This document shows positions 1 through 11,923 of a stretch of 64,000 nt of DNA, piece by piece. How positions within the stretch are numbered: position 1 is the stretch's first letter; the number at the start of each line of letters is the position of its first letter. The position numbers and the translations under genes are program-made. Source of the DNA: Marthasterias glacialis (lineage: Eukaryota > Echinodermata > Asteroidea > Forcipulatida > Asteriidae); contig OU452229.1 in the NCBI GenBank assembly GCA_911728455.2, positions 315,001 to 379,000 on the forward strand, in the 5' to 3' direction. Below the pieces are notes generated by a model. The model was given only the letters and a program-made list of their open reading frames with translations. It did not search any database and had not been told where the DNA came from.

Positions 1-218
1 GGGTTTAGTAAAAGTAGTGTGATCGCTAGGTATGGTTATGACTACTACAGTCATCGGATGACAAGTTGCCACTCAATAAACCAAGTGTTATTATTACATT
101 ACTGACGGTCCTGACAAACTACGCTATGTGAACATCAGGCTTTCCTTAAAGTTTATTTTTCTGTCCGTTGAGAACCAAATGTATGGCCCGTAGCCGGTCG
201 TGCTTTAATAATATTGTG

Positions 219-832
219 TGACGGTCAATTCTACCCAGACTTTCCAAATGTCCTGGACAAATATCCAATCTCTATGATCCAAAATGATGTGACGGTCAAT
301 TCTACCCAGAGCTTCCAACCGTCCTGGACAAACATCCAATCTCTATGAGCCAAGTGGATGTGACGGTCAAATCAACCCAAAGCTTCCAACTGTCCTGGAC
401 AAACGTTCAATCTCTGTGATCCAAGAGGATGTGATGGTCAATTCTACCCAGAGCTTCCAAATGTCCTGGACAAATATCCAATCTCTATGATCCAAAATGA
501 TGTGACGGTCAGTTCTACCCAGAGCTTCCAAATGTCCTGGACAAACATCCAATCTCTATGATCCAAAATGATGTGACGGCCAATTCTACCCAGAGCTTCC
601 AACCGTCCTGGACAAACATCCAATCTCTATGAGCCAAGAGGATGTGACGGTCAATTCTACCCAGAGCTTCCAACCGTCCTGGAAAAACGTTTAATCTCTA
701 TGAGCTGAGAGGATGTGATGGTCAATTCTACCCAGAGCTTCCAACCGTCCTGGAAAAACGTTCATTCTGTATGAGCCAAGAGGATGTGACGGTCAATTAT
801 ACCCGGAGCTTCCAACCGTCCTGGACAAACGT
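219..832. repeat. 71-bp tandem minisatellite, about nine units
   Basis: Units begin with GTGACGGTCA (or GTGATGGTCA) at 219, 289, 360, 431, 502, 573, 644, 715 and 786. The spacing is 70 once and otherwise exactly 71 bp, and the last unit is cut off near 832. Units differ mainly at two places: an AACCGTCC/AAATGTCC switch and a GAGCCAAGAGGAT/GATCCAAAATGAT switch. Because 71 is not a multiple of three, the open frames across the array are incidental and not protein coding. Confidence 0.93.
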
Positions 833-3800
833 CAATGGGACACAACGGAGATTTCTCCGCGGACAACTTTCATCCTGGATTATGGGGTCATTTCACTGGC
901 TTGATTGGGTGCCAAGCAGTATACGCCATTACATAGTACCAGTAACATGAAATTATGCAAGCTATAAAATCAAGGGAATGTGAGAGATTTAACAACAATC
1001 TCTGCAAGTCCTTTTTCAGTATAATATTTGATTGATTGACTGAAAAAACAACTGTACAAAATAATGTTTTGTAGATGTTAGCAAATAGTCATATGAAAAG
1101 GGTAGAGTGTTGTTCTTGTCAATTTCCTCATTTAGGCTGCCGCCATGTTTTTTTTTTTTTAATTCCCTAAAAACAAAACAAAACCCGATTTGTATCATAA
1201 TTAAATGTGTCAGACGTTAATTGTCCTTCCAGTCTTGGTCTGGAGAAAAACAAGGTGTCTTAACCGTGTGTGATTTAAGGCAAAATTAGGCTGGCACTAC
1301 CTTCATGACACAAGACCTTGTCCAGACACAATGACTAATCTCAATCCCAATTTTGATCCAGGGTCTTGTCACAAACTGGGGGTGGCATTTTCAACAGTTC
1401 TACCATAATAACTGGCGGTACGCCGATGGTCATAAAAACCCTGAGGTGTTTTTTCCCTAAAGGTGTTGCTAATTGTTCTTGAAGGATCCAGTCTACGGGA
1501 AGTCATGCCTACCTGCCGATGTCGGTTTGTCAATAATGGTCAAGGAATTATGAAGCCTCTACCGGACATTGAAAAAGACGCGAAATAATTAACCGATGAT
1601 TGGTCTTAATGATAAACCCAGACAAAGTTTGCCCAGCCTAAATACTGTCACTGACTTGCATTTATAGTTGTACGGAATTCTCCAGGACTAGTTTCAGACT
1701 TTAGACAACATTTCTGGAACAGATCAACTCACTGTTGTGTCCGTCTGTCTGTGTTGATCGTCCTTCTTCCCGTTTTGATTATAAAAATGTCCGAGTTGTT
1801 TCAAACAAGATTAAGGATTTACCGGGACAAAGACTTTTTTTCTTTTCCCATCGATGTCTCTTTGTTCTATAATGTCAAGCATTGTGCATTATTGTGGTGT
1901 GTCTGAGTTGCAGCTGTTTTTGCGAAAACTATAATGAAGAACATTGATTAAAGTAATTACAAAGCGTTCTGTTTCTCGTTTTACATGGACATTTTATTAA
2001 TTATTTGGAATGATTCGTTTGTCAACTAATAAACTTAGCTGTGTTCAGCCTTCATTTGCTCGTTTTTACCCCAAGACAATTGCAAATTCACTTACAGAAA
2101 AAACAACAACTATTTACTCATTTGGTTCAAACCAAATGGATTAATGGATGGATTAATCAACCTACGAATATTTCAATAACTTAGGTGGATACATTTTGTA
2201 GAAGACACTAATAATGGTGGACGTCTTGTTACAGTTTTCATTCACGCCCTTTCATATGCTCGTATTTCGATTCGGCAAATTTATCGGCACATTACAGTAG
2301 TTCAAATGTAAGTATATCTTAAAACATTATAGTACAAAGTTTTGAGTTTTAAGATTGAACATTTTGTTGGATTATTTTTCAATCATGTAGACATTTCAGA
2401 CAACTGGTGTGTCAAATGACTGGATGATGTTAAGTGAGCACTGTGCTGCTAAACCAAGAGAATCTCACACAGAACACAAACTACGATTCGATTCAATAGT
2501 GACAAGAGACAAGCGTGAGTATCGCTGAGTAATTGGTACCTCTTGAGTGACAAAAATGAGTTTGTACAAAAATGCTAAGTATTCAGTATCCATCCATTAC
2601 AACGTCGTGCACGTATAGCGTCTAGACGTCTTATACTCTCCATGTTGTGTAAAAACCACTAGATGGTTATACTTCAGTGTACATCGAACCGCACTAGGGA
2701 AAGACATCCGCACTGTAGGGGGACCCTAAGGGGGCGTGCCAGGTGGAAGGAGGTGTGTTAGAGTATAGGAAGGATGGCCTTATCCAGGGTCTTACGCTCC
2801 TCTGTTAACTTTTCCCTCATCACTGAATCTCTTAAAGAGATGATACAACATGGTGTTTGGGATTTCATTCCAATTCTCCGTCCCTCAACACAACCTTCTC
2901 CCACAACATAAAAAGCAACTTTGGGGATGGCTCCGTTTGGTTTTATGTTTGTATTTAGCACGGTGTGACAACAGCATTTCAACCATACCAGCATTGCTGT
3001 TTGGTTATATATTACACAAAATATTGCTCTCACTATAGAACGAAAGAGAATTCACAAATTAATGCCCAGCAGTTTAGCCCGTGTGCCCGAAGAACCAAAT
3101 AGACAAAATAAAGGATTGATGATTATATATAAAACAAAGGAATTACCTTGTTTGGTTTTACTGAAAGGTCAGTTAATATAAAGTCCACACCAGTACCAAT
3201 ACCACAGAGAAATATTTCCATCCGAAATACTATCAAAGCTAAGGGAAAGGCATTTGAAACACCCCATCAATCAGCGCTGCTTATTTCAATTGCCATAATC
3301 GAAATGAAGGTTTATTGGAAACTAGAGGAGAATGGGAATTTATGTTCTATTCCTAAACAATTATGTGTATTCCCTTTAAACTGGGACTGTACGGCCACTG
3401 CACCATATCTATACTAATTACATTGTGTGAAGTTTTGGTTGAGCAGTTTCATATTTTGACTGACAGGTGTTCCAGCCAACTAATTGATTTCTCTTGTACT
3501 TTCAGGGGTCTACAAACTGCTGGACGGCACCTTCATATGTTCGTATCTTAGGAAAGCTAAAATCCTTTTCAGCAGAAACAGTTGCCGGGATGAATGAGTT
3601 CAACTTGATAAAAAATAAAGCTGTATGGATATTAATGTAATAATATTGGTGCCCACATGCCACAGAATGTTTCCTCCATTTACTCAGGACTAAACCATCA
3701 GAGCCAATAGGCGCACCCAGGATTTCCTGACCCTTTGAAGGGGTCTATGCCACGAGGTCTCTCTGTGGATAATATTCAAGAAGCTTAGGTCTTGTAGACG

Positions 3801-4559
3801 TGAGGGTAGAAAAGAGGTAGGCCAACCCTGCCCCCTTAACTCCTAGCATTTAAGACGATCTTTCCCCTTTTAGTTTTTAACTTGACAGGCAGTGGTGGGG
3901 GTGCTTAGACCACCGACCCCCTCCCATTTGGTGCGCCAGAGTACCTAGACTTTACATCCACTGATTCTATAAAAAACACACTCAGGAAAAGTTATAATGA
4001 CACACCGAGGGGAGGGGGTAAACAAAGTTTACAAACATTCCTTAAACATAGATTTAAAAAAGGAGACAGGACTCGGCTGAGTAACAGTCTACATTTGACT
4101 GAGAAAAAGGTTACTTTGTAAAAAGTACACCAGTGATGTTCAGCATAATATGCCCGTACAATTATACGAAACCTTATGAAGACCGAAAACAGCAGGATAA
4201 AACTGCGCAGGGACATTTTTTGAAGGAATGTTCCACAGGGACGTTTGTGTTAAAAGTCTATGGGAGGACTTTAATTAATGTGATAAAAGGAAAAACACAA
4301 GAAATGTCCACATCTACAGGGATGCGTGAGTGTACTACGGGCTGAGTACACTGAAACACATTCTAAGTTTACTTTATAAACATAAAAACATACAATGAGG
4401 AAAATGAGGGCATGATCAACACTTCATTACTGATGGTGTTTTGGGGCGAGACTAAAACAAAAACCACGATGACCACAGAGACATGCTAGCATTAAAACTT
4501 CACACACTTAAAATTATAAAGCAGAGTGTCTTTTTAAGTAATGAATTAGAGAGGCTTAC
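833..4559. other. non-coding DNA, probably first intron of the EMI-type gene
   Basis: About 3.7 kb downstream (on the minus strand) of the splice donor at 4559. I looked on the minus strand for a second EMI exon (Cys-Cys-x-Gly-Trp type) or EGF-like exons and found none I could support, so the rest of this gene probably lies beyond the left edge. The stretch holds AT-rich sequence with short simple repeats and no convincing gene. Confidence 0.45.
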
Positions 4560-4696
4560 CTTCTGACTCGAGTGCAGACGTTGTTCCCTTTCAGTTTTTT
4601 AGCATCCACTCCGGGCGTGACAAAGAGGAGGCCGGCCACCGCCAGACTAATCATCCAGAGACGGTAGCTGAAGATTCCAGCAAGCTCACTAGCCAT
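4560..4696 (-). CDS. first coding exon of an EMI-domain secreted/membrane protein (partial)
   Basis: Reading from ATG at 4696, the exon encodes 45 residues plus two bases, then a strong donor (AAG|GTAAGC). Residues about 13-32 form a hydrophobic signal peptide (RLWMISLAVAGLLFV), with likely cleavage after VDA. The mature part ends KGNNVCTRVR, and an Asn-Val-Cys at the start of the mature chain is typical of EMI domains (MEGF/PEAR/EMILIN type). The plus-strand receptor at 20386 has the same layout: signal peptide, short linker, Arg-Asn-Val-Cys and a phase-2 donor a few residues later. That makes the two likely paralogues transcribed away from each other. The rest of the gene is outside the window, so family membership rests on this exon and the resemblance. 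Upstream ATGs in the same frame (to 4813) read through 5' leader sequence and lack signal-peptide features as good as this one. Confidence 0.6.
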
Positions 4697-5035
4697 GATG
4701 AGTTGGAATGAAACACGCGAGGAGAAAAAAAAACACCAGCTGCAGATAAAGACAATCACAATCTTAGACGTTGTTATAACCGTTAATTGAAAAACATCGC
4801 TGAAACTGAACACCTCTCCACTTGGCTCATTACTAAATGAACCTTACAAACAAGCTTGATGTGAAGGCTAGATTCAAGCTGGATCTTCCATAAAATGGTC
4901 CAATGGAAAAAGAGGCCGTGAAGTTTGCTTGCAGTAAGTATTATCTCTCCAAAAAGATTGAACTTCCTTCGGAGGGAAAGCCACGGTGACTAAAGGTCTA
5001 GGCACAGAACTTTGCCGTCTGCCCAGAGAGTCATG

Positions 5036-5043
5036 TGACGTCA
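5036..5043. promoter_or_regulatory. palindromic CRE-type site TGACGTCA
   Basis: A perfect cAMP-response-element octamer lies about 340 bp upstream of the ATG of the minus-strand EMI exon, in a locally CpG-containing stretch (TCACTGCGCGCCCG follows). Its position suits a promoter element; binding is inference. Confidence 0.35.
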
Positions 5044-5607
5044 CTGCGCGCCCGTCACCCCTATGTACATAATAGACTAACCCGAAGTTTGTTCTTTACA
5101 GACGGCTCAGTTGAAACGGTTCGCGGATTGGTCCAATATTTATAGGGTTTTACATAAAGGGCGTGTGTGCTTATTTCTCGGCAAAGCGTGAGGGCGCTAA
5201 AATGACAACTTTCCAACTCTGTCAAAGTCACTTGTGTGTAATTTGTCTCATGTGAGGTAAACAAAACATTAGTCATTTAAGTGTACAATAATCAGTTTCC
5301 CATAAAAAATAATGTATTGTTTACCTAGCTCACTAACTTTGACAGGCATTGTGCTGTTAAAAAAACATCCGTTTCTGGCCAAACTTCTATGTGCAAAACT
5401 ACAACAGGGATATCATGGGCGACTTGTGATGTCGCATATTTGTTTTCAAACTAGTTGTTAGAAAAAGAAATGTGAACAAAGTTTTACATATTTGTTTAAA
5501 CTAATCACTCATTATAATGTATGTATACAAATGAAATGATTTTTCATTATGTTTTTCCCCCAAACAAAAACCTGGGGGTGACCCGCAATGACCCACAATG
5601 TGAGAAA

Positions 5608-5632
5608 ACACACACACACACACACACACACA
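5608..5632. repeat. CA dinucleotide microsatellite
   Basis: An uninterrupted run of alternating C and A of about 25 bp in intergenic DNA. Confidence 0.95.
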
Positions 5633-6276
5633 ACAAACTGATCCATATGTGATTAGTGTGACCTGTAAAAATGAATCAAGCTGATCTTGAAATGAGTTTG
5701 GCCCGCCTCTGGACACCGGATCTAGATAAATTCTCAGACTCAGTTTGCTTCATCACTCACAGTACAGAGAAACTTGAATGATAGAGTATTCCAGCAGATT
5801 TGGTTTGTTCAAGGTTTTCGTGAACCTCTTAAAACCATCCCGTGTATCAGATCGTATATATACACTGTCTAACTTACAAGGTTGGTTACAAACAACAAAC
5901 ATAAATACATTTGAAGAAAAAAATTATGAACGATTCTAATACATGCAATTTTGCTTTATAATCGCTTTCATATTTTTTTGTGCCATTTGAAAATATATCG
6001 CAAATTCGTATATATGGATAGCAGGCGTCGCATGTTTCAAACTTTTGTTTTCTGTATGTGCTGCAACACACCCGCTTACTATCCCTGTGTGTTGCGTGCA
6101 GCGCAATAGTATCCAAGGCCACGTGTATTTCGAACCACGCTCACATAAACAATACTTTGCTATATTCTAGAGGGTGTCATGATATGGAAATTATGCTTCT
6201 TGGTTCAGTTCAAAATACACTTTTTGAAAACTGCAGCCAGTATGCCATCTCCTATGAGGGTTTTATATTGTCCTTG

Positions 6277-6434
6277 AGCCTCAATAACCAATTCGTTCTA
6301 GCCTCAACTCGTTCTAGCCTCAACAACGCCCTTGTTCTAGCCTCAACAACCACTTCGTTCTAGCCCAAACAGCCACCTCGTTCTAGCCTCAACAACCACC
6401 TTGTACTAGCCTCAACAATCACCTCGTTCTAGCC
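6277..6434. repeat. 23-bp tandem minisatellite
   Basis: TTCTAG (once TACTAG) recurs at 6296, 6312, 6335, 6358, 6381, 6404 and 6427. The spacing is 23 bp except for one 16-bp deleted unit. The unit reads roughly CCTCAACAACCACCTCGTTCTAG. It is not coding. Confidence 0.9.
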
Positions 6435-8819
6435 TGCCCAGGAGTGAGCCATTATGTAGTTAGTATTCTCATCAGCATGATGTTCCAAGAGGTACGGATG
6501 ACTGAAGTAACCTGTTCATCAAGATTACAAACAAGCTATATAAATAGAAGTTTTTTTTCGATTGTGAAGGAGCGTTTCGCCAATGAAACCAAACCAATAA
6601 TTCCTTAGACATGGGTGTCCATGGTCACACCAAACCCATCTGCCTTAAAACCACTACTTAAAGTCTTACTACATAGGCTTCCTTATCAACAAGCCTCCAT
6701 GCTTGTGATTCTAAAGTTCCCATGGGTTAAATTATTCTAAGAGCAAATGGTATTGTGGCCAAATCACCATTAAGCTTTCATTTCCTTCAATATGTTGTGG
6801 GAGAGGATGCACGATTTATCCTGCGCGAGAAAAAGCACATTGGGCAATTAGTCTTTATTTTAAACTGGTCAAACAACGTCGGCTTGAATTAAACATGATC
6901 TGTATCGATTTATGGCCAGACTTATCAACCAATCAAGACGATCTTGGCTGGTTAATAATATCATGAAGTTGAATCTTTTTGAGGTCCCTTCGTGTATTTT
7001 ATCATTGGTCATATCTACTGACGGAATCCACGCATGTTTATTAAAGTTTAAACCATTGACTCCTCTTTGTTCTTTCATTGTTTGTATCTATTTTTCCAGC
7101 AATTTCCCCGTTGGTTTTATGCAGAAGAATCATACCTCAGACGTTATCGGAAAACGACACGGTCCTTTTTTTTCTAAAGAACTCGGTCCTATTAGGTACA
7201 CGTGCTCCCCTCCCCCACCCCCCACCCCCAACCAGTACACACGCAAGTTTATCTACAAAAAAAAATCGAGGACATCTCTTTGTTCTCCAACAGTTTGGAC
7301 TAAGTTTTTTTTAGTAACGTTTTCATTGTTTTTGTAAACGAAAGCGAAGCAAAGACGCCTCGGTCTGTCGAAACAACCAAATCTCTTTTGTTTCACAGGG
7401 ACATTTTAACGGTTAGACACGCCTACACTTCCAAAAGAAACAAAAAGCAACTTCCAGAAACCAGTTGGCTACTACAGGCACCAATAAAGACACTGACCAC
7501 TTTTTTATGAAGGATCCAAAAGTGCAGATGATGGTCATGGCGCAGGCGCGCTGTTAGATTTCCGGATCATGTCGCTTCGAACTAAACTGTAGTAGATTTT
7601 GGCAAGAGAAAAGACGAAAAGGCTTCTAACCAGGAAGATTTTTGTTGATAGGTGTTAAATATTTCCCTTTGCTTGGGAGAGATATGTCAGAGAAATTATC
7701 TTCATTTGTTAACGCCCTATGTTTGTCAAAGAACATCACGTGACCACTCTCATTGCATTATATGGGATTTCTGCTTTAAACTGTGTTTATCATTTAGAAT
7801 TGCACTCGTTTATTGCATGATTTCTATTTCCAAAATCTTACAAAAGAGAAGTGTTGAAAAGTAAGGCAGTGAGTGTGTCTTGAATTGCTGTGCCAGGACT
7901 ACAGACGTAACGTCGAAAAGGCATGATTTTCCTCAAGATGTTGTTGCAGCCAACGGCCATAGCCGTAGCCATAGCCGTAGCCGTAGCGAAACCCCAGATA
8001 CAGTATAGTTATCATTTTCATGAATTAAGGTAAATTCTGAAGTGCACATTCTATATATAAATGACACTACATCCATTCCACCGATCAAATCTGAGCTTAT
8101 TGTAATTTTCTTCCAGAGAAGGACAGTTACCATCAACCTTAGTAGACAACCTTGTGCTTTGTGCGCTGTTTTTCTTTTTCAAAACGATACAGCATTTTAC
8201 TATACCTGCAATGCCGAAGTGCCGAATCAGTGATATCTTGACGGATTCGTTAATTTATTTTCTGCTAAAACATATGCACTATAGATAGGCCTAATGCAGA
8301 ACATTCTTTTAAGGGGGGGGGGGGGGGGGACGACGCGGGTGTTACATGTATACGCAACTAAGTTTAGCTTCATGTACAAAGATGCACATTGCTCATTATG
8401 GCTTATACAACTCCATCTCTTAAACCTTGTCAGGCTTACATTACCTTAAAATAGACCTTCAACAGACAGGTTAAACCTACTTTTTATACCTTAGATGCGG
8501 GCAAGGAAATTCCCTGATGCGTTTGTTTTGGTACCTCAGATGGTGGGTACTGATACAATCTCGCCAGTAAAGTCGGGCGTTAAAACATTACTTCCTACTA
8601 GTCTTGACTTCGTACGAGGGAGATGTAGTTAAAAGGCCGCGAGATTCATAATATGGTGCACAAGAGACGGTTCAAATTGATAACACAAACAAGCTTCAAC
8701 TGTCAATGAGGTGACAGAGGCACTATTTCCACACACTGCGCCCAGCAAGCGCAAGCATAAGACGACATCAAAGCTGCATCTTTATTCCTTGCACTTTAAA
8801 CCCGTAGGTCTGACGATAC

Positions 8820-8975
8820 CATGTTGAAGAAATTTCAGTTATAGTTGTGGGGCGTAAAACACATACTACGGAAAACCCACGCAATCAGTTAGAGACTGGA
8901 AACCCAATACACGTACAAGGCTTCGGTCCAGGGCAGAATTCAAACCGGGGTCCACAGAGGTGAAAGGTGGGGAAG
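8820..8975 (-). mobile_element. possible tRNA-derived SINE fragment
   Basis: On the minus strand the segment reads ACCCCGGTTTGAATTCTGCCC, which resembles a pol III B box in a SINE head. No A box or tail can be drawn with confidence, so this is tentative. Confidence 0.3.
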
Positions 8976-11923
8976 AAACCCCTAAAATCCCATCACGGCA
9001 TAAAAATAACAATATTTTGAAGCACCATCTGTATCGTTACCATTGTCACGGAACCTATATTACACAAAGGAGACGGCCAAACCAAACTATAAATTTGCAA
9101 TTTAGATTGGCTAAAACTTAAACATATTCTTTGGGAAGCAGCCCTCATTAATGCTGAGTAAAATAGTAAAATAGGTCTTGAATTGGAATTTTTATTTTGG
9201 GGGGTTATAGAGTACTTACATTATGCCTAAATATCAATCTCACATTAAGAAGGGACCCGCAAATAAACCAGGAAAAAAATCAATTTAAACATTTATAAAA
9301 CTAATTGTACATTATTTTCTTCTCTTATCACACCTGTCACATTGAGCCATCCATCCCGAGGGATCTTATAATACACGCCATTGGGTTTTAAGATGTCTTT
9401 AAACGACAGGAAGTTACAACTTTTTACAACAACTTTTTACGAGTAAACTTCAGGATAAGCGTCAAATACGTAGTATCCTAGAAATTACTGAACTCATTAC
9501 CAACCCAACGCTCAGTAATACCTGGCACCAATCTTAAACCGCAACTTTATCCCCACCGATCCCATTGTCTCTGACGTCATTAGGTCATTTTGGGGTTGAA
9601 CAAGTTTGTTCCTGTAGGATACGTGCTAATGAAGTGTCTTGGGGTAATGTTATTGCCTGCTTTATCAATTTGAGGTGTGGAAAGATGCCCTGATCTAGCC
9701 TACTTAAACGAGTTAGCTATCTTAGGTCTTATTCTTGGCATTTGAATGTTTGGGTAAACATACAGAGCTCATCACGGTAACCAGACTTTTGTTGTCTTTT
9801 TGCAGGGGGCAGCCTCGCTTTCAAATATCGATGCTGTTTGGTCAGTTTTAAAAGAAAGAGCTGCATGCTCACTCAGCTGCAATTTTGGTACTTAGAGCAA
9901 GAACCTTGTTTTTGAACCAGGTATTAAGACAACTTAGGAAAAGCACCGGGCAAAATAACTGGCCCTACTTCATGGCTCTGCTTACCACAAACTTCTGAGC
10001 TTACGGTCATCATTCTCCGTCTATATGGTTAGCGCCAAATTTGTGTGCTCTCTGTGTAAGTAAAGACTGCTTCGTAACGTGATGTAAACCCTCACACAAG
10101 CAAACAAATACTGTCTAACCTGTGAAATACGTTTGTGTCAAGCGCAGATTTTTCTGCTATTCTCTTGTGGTGATGAAAGAGCCGCGAAATCGGGCCCTCT
10201 TGTTTCGAACACGATCTTGGTTCTCAGGCTTCGACCATATCGAACGTTGTATGTGGTTATTGGCTGCACCAGCAGTGTGTACACAACCACAGTGATCCAT
10301 CCCTAGCCGTAGACCAAGCTCTGGAATACTAAATTTCGTGTAAATACTACAGCGACACACAGAAAGAGTCATAGACCTTACTCATCATTTTTTAGAGCTG
10401 GGATTTAGATGGACGCATCAAGTGGTCGTTGGGTTCAACAGCATTGTTTAAGTGTACTGTCAGGTTTAGTAATCTAACAATATGCCTAGCCAGAACCCCA
10501 GCCATATCCCTGGGTCTGTCGTTCCTGGCCTAGCCATAGACTAAAGCCACACATCGTGTGCTAGCCAAAACGGTAGCATATGACATTACGTCTTATGGCT
10601 GTAACTGAAATATACATTTTTTACCGTTAGCCGACTGCGGCAGTATGTGTTCACTTAATGATAGCTCTATAATAGCCCGTCATACCGCTAGCCCCAGACA
10701 AGCTGTTGCCCCGTAACACTGCCAGTTTGTGGCCGAAATAATGTCCTCCGGCTTGACGTAGCCGTTAGCATCACCAACGTTGAGGTTCAATATCTAGCCC
10801 TAGCAGAGGCAAGAGCAATTGCTTTGGATAAGACATTGTAGTCGCAGGAAGAAAAACATCATTATCTTATTATAAAGCATACTTATATGATTATAAATGA
10901 CATCCTTCCAGGATGTACGATGCGGTGTTTTGAATGTTCTGGGGTTGAAGTAGTTTTACGCCAAGTTGACAGAATACCTTGTAGGATGCAATTAAGTTAA
11001 AATGTTTTGATCAGTATAAAAAATGGTTGACAAGACTGGTTTTTGAGAGTGTGTACTATTCATAAGCACTCATGGCTTCAACAAAAGGGATCGGTAAGTT
11101 TGGACAAATCGAGCACGTGCTCGGTTTGATTTTGCTAGGTAATGTTTGGCTGATTTTTAATTCGGAGTAAGGATAGGGTTTAGATTATGGTAAAATAGTG
11201 ATGCGTTCTGGATGATGCACAAATGGTAAAGAGGTCAGCCTATGGTCACTGTGGCGTTGCTCCAAATAGGTGTTTCCATGTGTACAATTATTGGCCACCA
11301 TTTTGTATGGATTGCAATAACTTGTTAATCTGTCAACAACTCTTATGACAAAATCCCACATTATTATATGAAAATTGAAACCGCTTTGAATTTGAAGTGG
11401 GGGGGGGGGGGGGGCGATATTTCTGGCATCTCCTCGTTGTCCTTATAGACGCTCCTGAACTATCTATGTTTACAATAATGATTTCAAGATCGGTCGTAGT
11501 TTTGTTTATGTTGCGGTGATAGATTCCCATTTGTCAACCATTGGTTAGCAAACACTACGGCCGTGAAGTAAAAGGCCATTGATTTGTATATTGATAAAAC
11601 GCAACCCTGACTATGACGACACTGCTTGTACTGAACCGAACTAAAAAAAGGTGAACATTGACTAACTTAGAGCAAGACAAACTAAGCTTATCAACCATTA
11701 CAAGATATCTTATTAAACTATCTGTTCAATAAAAGAATGAATTGAAACACAGTAGAGCAGAAACCACACAGATTGATAACATCCAGAGCAAACAATTCAG
11801 GTAAATCGGACTTCGTCCGTGGAGCTTGGTGCGTGGCTTTCGGGGGACCTCAAATCTCATGGTGTTGTCTGGAGTATTCATTTGATTGTGATAGGTGTTC
11901 GTGTTTCCAATCGAGTTTACAAG

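Larger units (their letters stand above)
4697..11923. other. intergenic region between divergent EMI-type exon and the dehydrogenase
   Basis: About 7.2 kb with no supported coding exon. It contains the presumed promoter of the EMI-type gene (near 4700-5060), a CA microsatellite, a 23-bp minisatellite, a possible SINE near 8830-8960, homopolymer G runs of 17 (8313-8329) and 16 (11399-11414) bases, and a GTAGCC-rich patch at 7950-7990. Open frames here, such as 6912-7337 on the plus strand, have no recognisable domain and run through simple sequence. Confidence 0.5.

Noticed and set aside
367-552. 61-residue repetitive frame on the minus strand
   Set aside because: It lies in the 71-bp minisatellite; the unit length is not divisible by three, so the frame changes each unit.
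219-832. CRISPR-like appearance of a repeat array
   Set aside because: There are no short direct repeats separated by unique spacers; whole 71-bp units repeat in tandem, and the sequence is animal.
2758-3033. 91-residue minus-strand frame as the second exon of the EMI-type gene
   Set aside because: No CC-x-G-W motif, no suitable phase-2 acceptor, and cysteine spacing unlike EMI or EGF modules.
6927-6963. Imperfect palindrome TTATCAACCAATCAAGA / TCTTGGCTGGTTAATAA
   Set aside because: Short and mismatched, with no copies noticed elsewhere in the window; could be chance.
6912-7337. 141-residue plus-strand frame
   Set aside because: No domain, signal or splice support; it crosses A-, T- and C-rich simple sequence.
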